Part shown: piece after piece, positions 11,073 to 19,440 of the stretch
How the letters are laid out: each line of letters begins with the position of its first letter
Numbering within the stretch: the first letter of the stretch is position 1
NCBI GenBank assembly: GCA_028683855.1
Contig: JAQUHA010000015.1
Span: forward strand, 31,250-95,249
Source: Desulfuromonadaceae bacterium
GTDB taxonomy: Bacteria; Desulfobacterota; Desulfuromonadia; Geobacterales; Pseudopelobacteraceae
DNA: 64,000 bases
Direction: 5' to 3'
Position numbers and translations under genes: made by a program
Notes under the pieces: model-generated
Databases searched by the model: none
Told to the model about the DNA's origin: nothing
The model's input: only the letters and a program-made list of their open reading frames with translations

Positions 11073-12953
11073 ATGAAGGAGTCGCCAAAGGGACATAGAT
11101 TATGGCCAGAACCAATCTGGTATATAATCACAATTCTGATATTTGTTCTGCTGGTCTCAATTGGCGGCTATCTACTTGTTGAACAACAAAAAGAGTTCCT
11201 GCTGCATGATAAACAGTTGGAAATACAGACCATAGCAGACCTTAAGACAAATCAGCTTGTTCAGTGGCGTAAGGAGCGCTTTGCAGAAGGCGCATCAATC
11301 AGAGCAAATGCTATGATTGCAAGCCGTGTTGCAGACTTCAATAACGACAGAGACAAGTCCAAGGTTAAAAAGGAGATAAGACTCTGGATTGAAAATCTGA
11401 TTGACCTTGGCGAATACAGTGATGGAATTCTGTTTAAAACTGACGGAGATATAATATTCTCAAGCTCAAAGGAAAATTTAACACCCTCCAGACACAATCT
11501 CTATATGCTGAAAGAGGCAGTCATTGAGAACGAATTAATTCTGTCTGACTTTCATAGAAGTGAAACATCCGGTGGACTCGAGATAAATCTTGTAGTTCCG
11601 ATCATGTACGTTGATGATATTGATTCCAAATGTGTCGCCGTTCTTATACTCTGTATAAACCCGCTCAAAAGACTCTACCCGCTCATCCAATCATGGCCAA
11701 CCAACAGTAAGAGCGCAGAAACATTACTTGTTAAACGGGAAGGTGACTCCGCACTGTTTCTGAATGAACTCCGCCACACCAGAGAAAACACACCCCCGCC
11801 CACTCAACCTATAACAAATATTAATATGCCGGCAATAAAAGCCATACTTGGCGAAGAGGGTAATTTTACCGGAGTCGATTATCGCAATGAAGTTGTCCTC
11901 TCAACTACCAGAGTGGTACCTGGAACAAAATGGGGTATCGTCGCAAAAATTGACTTGAGTGAAGTTTTGTCCCCACTATATAAAAGTATCTTTATGATTG
12001 TAGCTGTCGGGATAATACTACTAACGGCTATGACGCTTGGTGTTTTTCTTTGGGGGATCAGAAGAAAAAGCGAATCACTCAGAAAACTTATTGAAACTGA
12101 AAAAAAATACAGTAACGATTTAAAAAAGTCAGAGGAGTTGCTTGAACATCAGGTACTCGAACGAACCAGAGATCTAATTGAAATAAACTCTCTCTTACGT
12201 CAGGAAATTTTTGAGCGTAAACAGCTTGAACAGAGACTGATCAGCGCCAAACGCCTTGAGGCGATTGGACAGATAGCCGGAGGAGTTGCGCATGAAGTTC
12301 GCAATCCTTTAAACGCGATTCTCACAATAACCGAGGCTCTTTTTAAAGAAAAGGAAATCGAAGACAACCCTGAGTTTGAGCCTTTTATTCATCACATAAG
12401 AACACAAGTAAATCGACTTGTACACCTTATGAACGACTTGCTGGATCTCGGAAGAACTATTCCTGAGGCAAATATACAGCCGCTAAAGCTGTATGACATC
12501 TGTAGAGAAACAGTTGAGTTATGGCAGGCTACAGGTATGGCTAAAAACAAGGGGGCTGTGTTGAAGTGTGACGAAGCATATTACAACCTTAAAATATCAG
12601 CTGACCCAATCAAAATCCAACAGGTGATTTTTAATTTACTTGAAAATGCCGGTTACCATACGAGTGGGGGCAAAGATATTATAATCCAGCTTATGCCGCC
12701 TGCTACCTTCGAAACCATGAGTATGGCTGTTATAAGGATTACAGACCATGGCAGCGGAATACCAGAAGACAAACTCAGCCACGTTTTTGACCCATTTTAT
12801 ACAGACAGAAAAGGGGGAACCGGTCTTGGTTTAGCCCTCGTAAAACATTTCACTGAAAATATGTCTGGAATAGTTCAAATATGGAATAACGACGAACAAC
12901 CGGGCTGTACAGCTGAAATATGTATTCCTTTATACCAGGAGGAGTTGAAATGA
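11073..12953 (+). CDS. Membrane sensor histidine kinase
   Basis: A 626-residue two-component sensor. A transmembrane helix at about 16-37 and another at about 307-328 bracket a periplasmic domain of about 265 residues that resembles Cache-type ligand-binding domains. A coiled coil (about 335-395) leads to the HisKA dimerisation domain with the phosphoacceptor H407 in GGVAHEVRNPLNA. The ATPase domain ends the protein, with an N-box around QQVIFNLLENAGYH and G-boxes DHGSGIPEDKLSHVFDPF and GTGLGLALVKHF. The next gene starts on its last bases and encodes the partner regulator. The signal sensed is unknown. Confidence 0.92.
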   Translation: MKESPKGHRLWPEPIWYIITILIFVLLVSIGGYLLVEQQKEFLLHDKQLEIQTIADLKTNQLVQWRKERFAEGASIRANAMIASRVADFNNDRDKSKVKKEIRLWIENLIDLGEYSDGILFKTDGDIIFSSSKENLTPSRHNLYMLKEAVIENELILSDFHRSETSGGLEINLVVPIMYVDDIDSKCVAVLILCINPLKRLYPLIQSWPTNSKSAETLLVKREGDSALFLNELRHTRENTPPPTQPITNINMPAIKAILGEEGNFTGVDYRNEVVLSTTRVVPGTKWGIVAKIDLSEVLSPLYKSIFMIVAVGIILLTAMTLGVFLWGIRRKSESLRKLIETEKKYSNDLKKSEELLEHQVLERTRDLIEINSLLRQEIFERKQLEQRLISAKRLEAIGQIAGGVAHEVRNPLNAILTITEALFKEKEIEDNPEFEPFIHHIRTQVNRLVHLMNDLLDLGRTIPEANIQPLKLYDICRETVELWQATGMAKNKGAVLKCDEAYYNLKISADPIKIQQVIFNLLENAGYHTSGGKDIIIQLMPPATFETMSMAVIRITDHGSGIPEDKLSHVFDPFYTDRKGGTGLGLALVKHFTENMSGIVQIWNNDEQPGCTAEICIPLYQEELK

Positions 12954-14263
12954 AGCCGCAAGTTTTACTGGTAGAAGACAATGATTCCACACGTTTTGGC
13001 TTCATTCGCTACTTCTCAAAAGATGGTTATGAAATATTTGAGACAACGACCATTGCCGAAGCTAAAGCAAAAATAGCTGAACAACACTTTGACCTGATGA
13101 TCCTTGATATAAACCTCCCGGATGGAAATGGCATCGAGTTTATAACAACCGCAAGACAAAGTGACCCATGCATACCTATAATAGTAATAACAGGAGAAGG
13201 TGACATACCTCTGGCAGTCGAGGCAATGCAGCGTGGAGCGGACAATTTTCTGACAAAACCGGTAGACAATGCCGCCTTGGCTGTTTTTATGCGTAAAACT
13301 CTTGAGATAGGCGTTCTCAAACAGCAGCACTCGGCCCGTAAGCGCCTAGAAAAGAAAGCCCCTTTCTTTATCGGGACAAACAGAACAATGCTCGAAGTTC
13401 ATGAATTGGCTGAAGTTGCAGGCAGAAGCGATATTCCAGTTTTAATAACTGGTGAGACAGGCACCGGAAAAGGTATGCTCGCAAAATGGATTCACCAACA
13501 GGGTGCTCGCTCAGGCTATGAGTGCGTGGAATTAAACTGTTCAGGGTTACGTGGCGAAATGCTTTCGCGAGAAATATTTGGAAACTCGAGGGGGGCTTTT
13601 ACCTCTGCCGACCAGGATCGCAAAGGACTGCTCGATATTGCCGACCGTGGCACGCTGTTTCTGGATGAAATAGGTGATATGAGCATTGATGTACAGGCAC
13701 AGTTTTTAAAAGTACTCGAAGATAAGAGTTATAGAAGGCTTGGCGATACGAAACTGTTAAGAAGTAATTTCAGACTTATATGTGCAACCCATCACGAACT
13801 GGATAATCTGGTAAGTTCAGGTCAGTTCCGTCAGGATCTTTTGTACAGAATTAATATGATGACAATAAAGCTGCCGCCGCTTAGAGAGCGAATGAACGAC
13901 CTGCCGGAGCTTGTTACATACCTGCTAAACTCTCTGGGCTCACCTGCTGAGACCCTTTCACCTGATATAATGCGGATACTTAATTCATACAATTGGCCCG
14001 GCAATATTCGAGAATTGAAGAATGTACTTGAAAGAGCCATACTTCTGACTCCTCACGGTTCACAGATTCGCCAGACACACTTTTCAGGGCTGACAATTAA
14101 CCGCCAGACACCAAACAACGCTTCTCTTAATTCAGTGCATGAAGTAGAAGAAGCGCATATTATGAAAGTTCTCGAGCAGATGGGGGGAAACATAGAGCGT
14201 GCCGCTAAAACCCTCAATGTCTCGCGCGCAACAATTTATAGAAGACTTAAAAAGAGCAGATAA
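12950..14263 (+). CDS. NtrC-family sigma-54 response regulator (GAFTSA variant)
   Basis: The 437-residue regulator has a receiver domain (phosphoacceptor D53 in LMILDINLPDGNG), an AAA+ domain (Walker A GETGTGKG, Walker B GTLFLDEIGD) and a C-terminal Fis-type helix-turn-helix (GGNIERAAKTLNVSRATIYR). It shares an ATGA start/stop overlap with the kinase and has an AGGAGG site, so the frame was begun at MKPQVLLVED, not ten codons earlier. The sigma-54 contact loop reads GAFTSA where nearly all active members have GAFTGA, so it may activate sigma-54 promoters weakly, or not at all. Targets are not evident; the cohesin-like gene downstream is one candidate. Confidence 0.92.
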   Translation: MKPQVLLVEDNDSTRFGFIRYFSKDGYEIFETTTIAEAKAKIAEQHFDLMILDINLPDGNGIEFITTARQSDPCIPIIVITGEGDIPLAVEAMQRGADNFLTKPVDNAALAVFMRKTLEIGVLKQQHSARKRLEKKAPFFIGTNRTMLEVHELAEVAGRSDIPVLITGETGTGKGMLAKWIHQQGARSGYECVELNCSGLRGEMLSREIFGNSRGAFTSADQDRKGLLDIADRGTLFLDEIGDMSIDVQAQFLKVLEDKSYRRLGDTKLLRSNFRLICATHHELDNLVSSGQFRQDLLYRINMMTIKLPPLRERMNDLPELVTYLLNSLGSPAETLSPDIMRILNSYNWPGNIRELKNVLERAILLTPHGSQIRQTHFSGLTINRQTPNNASLNSVHEVEEAHIMKVLEQMGGNIERAAKTLNVSRATIYRRLKKSR

Positions 14264-14368
14264 TCAGAAAAAATCACTTCTAATTATTCCTCTCAATAAC
14301 TATTATCATCTTCTGGTATTAACAAGCGCAACTCAAAGTTTGTCTATTGCAGTACTAAGGGGCTAAGA

Positions 14369-15676
14369 ATGTATTTAAAAAAAATGAACAGTTTAACGAT
14401 TTACACACTACTGACTCTACTACTATGCTCCTCACCTGCCTTTGGCGGGGCTATACTTTCAATCAATACAATCGGAGATAAAAGTTATTCTATTCAGGGT
14501 TCCAACATGGATGGTGTATCCGGAATACAGCTTGAGATATCCTATGATACATCGTCACTGAAAGCCCCAAACGTAGTTCAGGGAGGGCTTGTTTCTGGTG
14601 CAATGATTGCTGCAAATACGTCTATTCCAGGAAAAATAATAATTGCGATTATCAGCACTAAATCTTTTTCCGGAAATGGACAGATCGCGAACATTACATT
14701 TGCAACTAAAACAGGAAACGGGAAGTTAACAATTGACAGTTCCAACATAATTGACAGCAATGGTTCCCCTGTCACATCACTAAACAGTGATGCTGTCGAA
14801 AACAATCAAACTATTTCAACCACAGAGACTTCCACACCTTCAAATATCGCCTTAAGCAACTCACCTCAACAACCACAAGAGGTTAAGCCTTCACCTATCA
14901 ATCAAGGTACTCAGACAATCTCAACACCTATCCAGACATATCTGGGGACTGTGACATTACCGGCAATAAATACTCCTGAACAGGAGACTCCAGAACCATC
15001 CGTAACTGTTATAACAACTTCAGATAATGAGGCGGGTTCAACTTCATCAAAAACAGAACCTGTACATGAAAAGGTTTCGTCAAAAATTGATGAAACAAAA
15101 CCAAACGAAACTCCACAATACATTGTCTATAAAGGGATAATAGACCGATTCAAAAATTATGGCAGTGATAAAAATTTATCAAACGTTATCAAGCTGTTCG
15201 AGAAAAAAGTATGCCAGATAGCACAACAGAATCCTCAAATTATGGTTTCAGACGGAAAAAACAGCGCGATTTTAACGATTGATCTCCCGCCGAGAATATC
15301 TACTTCACCTAATTTTGCAGTTAATAATGGTAAACTTGTTTCATTTTACAAAGATGAAAAAACGAAGGGGCGCTGGACTGCCGAAGTTTTGCCAACAATA
15401 GCCAGCAGTATGTCAACTCTTACAATAATTGCAGGAGTTGAAGAGTTTGAATGTCCTATTACTGTGACTCAACCGCTTAACGACTCGATATCTCTTGATG
15501 AAAAAGGATGGAACAGATTTATAACAGAGATTGGACCTGCAGAATCACCATTGCACGACCTGAATTCTGATGGTGTAAGGGACTATAAAGACGAGTTTAT
15601 ATTTGTGGCAAATTACCTTTTAAACACCTCTATTAAGCCAAAACAGGAAAAACCTGTAATTCCACCGAAGAGGTAA
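14369..15676 (+). CDS. Secreted protein with cohesin-like domain and dockerin-like repeat
   Basis: A 435-residue exported protein. A signal peptide (1-26, ending SSPAFG) is followed by a cohesin-type beta-sandwich at about 28-140: SGIQLEISYDTSSLKA, then KIIIAIIS and NGQIANITFATKTGNGKL. A Ser/Thr/Pro/Glu-rich linker spans about 141-250. The C-terminal part includes a beta region and, near 405-425, a calcium-binding dockerin-like repeat, DLNSDGVRDYKDEF, with the D-x-N-x-D-G pattern. Cohesins and dockerins normally bind each other in cellulosomes; in bacteria with type II secretion or type IV pilus genes, cohesin-like proteins also occur near the secretion machinery, and a GspE-like ATPase is next door. 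Function is not established. Confidence 0.7.
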   Translation: MYLKKMNSLTIYTLLTLLLCSSPAFGGAILSINTIGDKSYSIQGSNMDGVSGIQLEISYDTSSLKAPNVVQGGLVSGAMIAANTSIPGKIIIAIISTKSFSGNGQIANITFATKTGNGKLTIDSSNIIDSNGSPVTSLNSDAVENNQTISTTETSTPSNIALSNSPQQPQEVKPSPINQGTQTISTPIQTYLGTVTLPAINTPEQETPEPSVTVITTSDNEAGSTSSKTEPVHEKVSSKIDETKPNETPQYIVYKGIIDRFKNYGSDKNLSNVIKLFEKKVCQIAQQNPQIMVSDGKNSAILTIDLPPRISTSPNFAVNNGKLVSFYKDEKTKGRWTAEVLPTIASSMSTLTIIAGVEEFECPITVTQPLNDSISLDEKGWNRFITEIGPAESPLHDLNSDGVRDYKDEFIFVANYLLNTSIKPKQEKPVIPPKR

Positions 15677-15687
15677 ACATTAGTATT

Positions 15688-15721
15688 CTGATACGGATAC
15701 CATTTCAGGTATCCGTATCAG
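15688..15721. terminator. Hairpin between convergent genes
   Basis: Perfect 14-base arms (CTGATACGGATACC and its complement) around a six-base loop, between the ends of the cohesin-like gene and the convergent ATPase gene. Neither side has a T-run, so it is either a bidirectional 3'-end stabiliser or an atypical terminator. Confidence 0.55.
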
Positions 15722-15756
15722 AGAGATAATTACCTTTTTCAGAGACAAGACAGATA

Positions 15757-17547
15757 TTACCCGGTCATTGCAACAACCTCCTCGTAGGTTGTCACCCCTT
15801 CCAGCATCTTATTTATGGCAATTTCACGCAATGAAACAACTCCCTCTTTCCTGCCTACCTCAATTATGGCTGCAAGATCTACCGAACCCGACACCAGTGC
15901 TTTCATGCGCTCACTCATATCCATAATTTCAAACAAGCCACTACGCCCCTTATATCCGGTACCTCGGCACTCCTTGCACCCCTGCCCTTCCCAAACAGCA
16001 TACGACTGCTCAGGCAGCTGAAGATATTTACTTTCATCCTGTGTAAGTGTCCGTATTTTTTTACAGAACGGGCAAATTTTGCGGACCAGTCGCTGTGCAA
16101 CAACGCCAAGTAGAGTAGCAGAAATAAGAAATGAAGGAACTCCCAAATCAAGAAGACGTATTATAGTAGAAGCCGAATCATTGGTATGAAGAGTGGAAAG
16201 GACAAGATGTCCAGTTAATGCCGCCTGCACGGCATTTTCTGCGGTTTCTCTATCGCGAATTTCTCCGATCATAATAATATCTGGATCCTGACGGAGTATA
16301 TTACGAAGAACAGTATCAAAACTGACACCGATTCCCTGCTGCACCCCTATCTGGTTGAACTCCTCCATAACCATCTCAATCGGATCCTCAACAGTCACTA
16401 TGTTTACTTCGGGTGATGCTAAAGTCCTAAGTGATGAATAGAGGGTAGTCGTCTTACCGCTCCCTGTTGGACCTGTCACAAGAATGATTCCGTTGGGACG
16501 ACGTAGAAAGGAGTTGTAAAGAGACATTTCACGAGGATAAAATCCCATGTTATCTAGATCCTGCAGAAGAATATCAGGATCAAACACCCTTATTACAACC
16601 TTTTCTCCAAAAGCCACTGGAACTGTGGAAACGCGTAGTTCAATATCCTTATTATTAAAATTCGTCTTTATACGTCCATCTTGAGGTCGCCTCTTTTCAG
16701 CAAGATCCATGCGTGACAACATCTTTATTCTGGAGACTATCGGTGCGTGAAGAGGTTTAGGGATAACATGGATATTGTGCATGACTCCGTCAATGCGGAA
16801 GCGTATCAACGAGGTCTCTCTCTTTGGTTCAATATGAATATCACTGGCGTGCTGATCAAAAGCATAATTGAGGAGAAAATCAACCGCAGAGACAACGTGC
16901 GTGTCTGTGCCTTCAATTTCCTGATGCCCTTTCAGTTTAAAAAACTGCTCAAGATTTCCTAAATCAACTGAGGTTGAAGCTTCAACTTCTGCTGCTACCA
17001 CAGATGCACGAAAACCATAAAATTCACGTAAAATTTTAAGGATATCTGATTTAGAACTTAGAACACGTCTGATTTCAAGGCGCCTGGCTGTTGCTAATTC
17101 ATTTATTATCGACTCGTTGAATGGGTCGGCAACTGCTACTGTTATGACACCATTCTGTTCACCTACGGCAACTATCAGATTTTTTAATGCAAACGGGCGG
17201 GGGATGTGATCAGTTACAACTTGAAGATCAAGCTTGAGTGGATCTATTTTAAAATATTGAAGCCCGGTTGCAAGGGCAAGAGCCTCCGTTATCGCATCTT
17301 CTGTTAAAATTTGAGATGGAGAACCGTTTAATTCCAATTTGAACGAGGCGAGCACCTCCACAGGAGAGATATGCTCGACTCCGCCTGAAGCCCTTCGTGC
17401 TGTTCCGTCATGTAGATTTGAATAGAGGCGGGACTCCTGACTCTTTCCTTTGGCTAGAACATCACGTAACTGGTCGAATGATATCAGACCGCGACGTTCA
17501 AGAAGTTGAGCAAGATTTTCAATAGTAAGCATTTTTGGTTGTTGCAT
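15757..17547 (-). CDS. GspE/PilB-family secretion ATPase
   Basis: A 596-residue hexameric assembly ATPase of the type II secretion/type IV pilus group. The N-terminal 60-190 region is an MshE/GspE-type N-domain; the nucleotide-binding domain carries Walker A GPTGSGKTT (359-367), the Asp box, Walker B DPDIIMIGEIRD (421-432) and a His box (HLVLSTLHTNDS). A four-cysteine zinc site (C492, C495, C524, C527) is typical of GspE and PilB. No pseudopilin, platform or secretin gene is adjacent, only a small membrane protein, so the motor must serve a system encoded elsewhere. PilB versus GspE cannot be decided here. Confidence 0.88.
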   Translation of the reverse strand: MQQPKMLTIENLAQLLERRGLISFDQLRDVLAKGKSQESRLYSNLHDGTARRASGGVEHISPVEVLASFKLELNGSPSQILTEDAITEALALATGLQYFKIDPLKLDLQVVTDHIPRPFALKNLIVAVGEQNGVITVAVADPFNESIINELATARRLEIRRVLSSKSDILKILREFYGFRASVVAAEVEASTSVDLGNLEQFFKLKGHQEIEGTDTHVVSAVDFLLNYAFDQHASDIHIEPKRETSLIRFRIDGVMHNIHVIPKPLHAPIVSRIKMLSRMDLAEKRRPQDGRIKTNFNNKDIELRVSTVPVAFGEKVVIRVFDPDILLQDLDNMGFYPREMSLYNSFLRRPNGIILVTGPTGSGKTTTLYSSLRTLASPEVNIVTVEDPIEMVMEEFNQIGVQQGIGVSFDTVLRNILRQDPDIIMIGEIRDRETAENAVQAALTGHLVLSTLHTNDSASTIIRLLDLGVPSFLISATLLGVVAQRLVRKICPFCKKIRTLTQDESKYLQLPEQSYAVWEGQGCKECRGTGYKGRSGLFEIMDMSERMKALVSGSVDLAAIIEVGRKEGVVSLREIAINKMLEGVTTYEEVVAMTG

Positions 17548-17555
17548 AATTCCTG

Positions 17556-17966
17556 TCAGTTGATCATTTTATTCTTCTTAAGGGCTTCATTTTTTTTAGA
17601 TTCAATTCTTTTAGCAACTTCCGCAACCACCTGATCAGCCGTATAACCGGTCTTTGCAGTTATCTGAGCAAGAGCCTCCTGTTCAGATTTCAGAGCTTGA
17701 CGAATGTTCTGGTCTCGAATAATAGATGAAGGTGAAGGGACATCACGATAGGCAATCATAGTAGACAAGAGGTTTCTGTACAACCTAAACAGCATCCATA
17801 AAACAACAAAAAGAGGTACAATATCGCTTGCCCAATAATCAAAGCTTCGTAGACGAACCATTTCACCTGCCAGTAAACCGGCAGAGGCAATGAGCAAGCC
17901 AAACGCATTGCCTATTACGCGATATTCTATATCATCAGGTATTTTCAACTCAACTGTCTTTGCCAC
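17556..17966 (-). CDS. Small membrane protein upstream of the secretion ATPase
   Basis: A 136-residue protein with a GTG start (GAGG site eight bases upstream). Two hydrophobic segments lie at about 18-36 and 48-64, then a cytoplasmic, highly charged helical tail (about 85-136) ending KKNEALKKNKMIN. It sits eight bases before the ATPase gene and is very likely cotranscribed with it. I do not recognise the family. It could anchor or regulate the ATPase, by position only. Confidence 0.65.
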   Translation of the reverse strand: MAKTVELKIPDDIEYRVIGNAFGLLIASAGLLAGEMVRLRSFDYWASDIVPLFVVLWMLFRLYRNLLSTMIAYRDVPSPSSIIRDQNIRQALKSEQEALAQITAKTGYTADQVVAEVAKRIESKKNEALKKNKMIN

Positions 17967-18001
17967 TTACAATCCTCATTTTTGATTACATAGACGGTTT
18001 C

Positions 18002-18118
18002 TTACCAATCGGCATATTTACATTTTTCTACAGTTTTTTTACGTTTAGGATCAGCAATACATCCATTTCCAGCTTTAATCTGTTCCGGGTTCAGAGACAA
18101 AACCGGATGCTGTTGCAA
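18002..18118 (-). CDS. Possible 38-residue ORF
   Basis: A short leftward frame from a TTG preceded by GGGG reads MQQHPVLSLN at its start, GNGCIADPKR in the middle and ends VEKCKYADW. The two Cys and charged tail look protein-like, but the frame stays open further upstream without a good start, so it may equally be the eroded end of a lost gene. It otherwise occupies an intergenic stretch. Confidence 0.22.
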   Translation of the reverse strand: MQQHPVLSLNPEQIKAGNGCIADPKRKKTVEKCKYADW

Positions 18119-18187
18119 ATGATTGACCCCATTACAAAGCTTTGATACAGTACCGGAAGTGATTATATCTCGGCGTTGGAGGAACAG

Positions 18188-18946
18188 ATGAAAAGGGCAT
18201 TAATATATGGAGTTATTGCTGCACTGGTTACACTTTCCACTGTAAAGGCAGAGGCAACAGATATCAGTTTTATCAATGGCATAACAAAGGATGCATTCAA
18301 GAATTTGAGTAAAGAGGCTGGAGCGGCATTCGGTTACAGAAATATGGCTCCTGCTGAACCGCTTGGTATTACCGGTTTTGATATAGGTGCAGAGGTTTCA
18401 GGCATCAGTATTGATAGAAACAGCAGCCAATGGAGTTCCGCATTCAGGAGTGATGCACCTTCATATCTGGTTATTCCAAAACTCCGTGCAAGAAAAGGAC
18501 TTCCACTCGGAATAGATATAGGAGCTTCATACTCAAGTGTTCCAAACAGTAACATTAAGCTTATCGGTGCCGAAATAAGCAATGCAATTCTAGAGGGTTC
18601 ACTCGCCACCCCCGCCGTTGGCGTAAGAGCAACCTATACCAGACTTACTGGAGTTAGTGATCTTGCGCTTCAAACTTATGGAGCTGATGCTTCCATCAGC
18701 AAAGGTTTCCTCTTTATAACCCCTTATTTCGGCGCCGGAATGATGCATATAAGTAGCGAAGCAAAGGGAACTTTAAAATCAGCGTCACTAAGAGAATATG
18801 GGATCAACCTCGGAAAAGAGGGTATTACTGTACCGCGTTATTTCGTTGGCCTGACAATTTCACCACTTCCATTAATATCCATTACTGCTGAAGCTGAATA
18901 TGCAGTACGTCCGATTTACTCATTTAAAGCGGCTGTTAGTTTCTGA
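18188..18946 (+). CDS. Predicted outer-membrane beta-barrel protein
   Basis: A 252-residue exported protein. The signal peptide MKRALIYGVIAALVTLSTVK ends near AEA. The rest alternates polar and hydrophobic residues with Gly/aromatic turns (FDIGAEVSGISID, GIDIGASYSS, FITPYFGAGMMH) and ends in a strand finishing with Phe (KAAVSF), as outer-membrane barrels do. A frame opens at an upstream TTG, but the ATG has GGAGG five bases before it. The family is not recognised. It is followed three bases later by tadA, probably in one transcript. Confidence 0.7.
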   Translation: MKRALIYGVIAALVTLSTVKAEATDISFINGITKDAFKNLSKEAGAAFGYRNMAPAEPLGITGFDIGAEVSGISIDRNSSQWSSAFRSDAPSYLVIPKLRARKGLPLGIDIGASYSSVPNSNIKLIGAEISNAILEGSLATPAVGVRATYTRLTGVSDLALQTYGADASISKGFLFITPYFGAGMMHISSEAKGTLKSASLREYGINLGKEGITVPRYFVGLTISPLPLISITAEAEYAVRPIYSFKAAVSF

Positions 18947-18948
18947 CC

Positions 18949-19440
18949 TTGCCTGCTTCAACTCTGACAAATGATAGCGTGGAAGAGCGGTGGATGCGGA
19001 GTGCAGTTGCAGAAGCTGAAAAAGCAAGATTAAAAGACGAAGTTCCTATTGGCTCTGTTATCGTATATGAAGGGAAAATCATAGCAAGAGCCCACAACCT
19101 CCGTGAGACGACACAAAACCCTACAGGTCACGCAGAACTTTTAGCGATTAGAAAAGCCGCCAGGAAACTTGGTTCCTGGCGGCTTCTTAATACTGTTTTA
19201 TATGTTACACTGGAACCATGTGTCATGTGTATGGGTGCTATCATACTAGCCCGTATACCAAAAGTCGTGTTTGGTTGCTACGATTCAAAAGGCGGGGCTG
19301 CCGGTTCTCTATACGACCTCTCAAACGATAAACGACTAAACCATACAGTTGAACTGACGCCTTGCGTTCTTGAATACGAGTGTTCTACACTGTTAAGCAA
19401 TTTTTTTGCCGAGTTGCGCAAACGAAAAAAAAATAAATAA
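18949..19440 (+). CDS. tadA: tRNA-specific adenosine deaminase TadA
   Basis: Zinc deaminase that converts A34 to inosine in tRNA-Arg(ACG). Motifs are GHAELLAIRKA (zinc His and catalytic Glu) and LEPCVMCMGAII (two zinc Cys). The start is uncertain: the frame opens with TTG directly after the preceding gene, while a GTG ten codons on or the ATG in ERWMRSAVAEAE would give the usual N-terminus. The stop codon abuts that of convergent lysC with no base between them. Confidence 0.92.
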   Translation: MPASTLTNDSVEERWMRSAVAEAEKARLKDEVPIGSVIVYEGKIIARAHNLRETTQNPTGHAELLAIRKAARKLGSWRLLNTVLYVTLEPCVMCMGAIILARIPKVVFGCYDSKGGAAGSLYDLSNDKRLNHTVELTPCVLEYECSTLLSNFFAELRKRKKNK

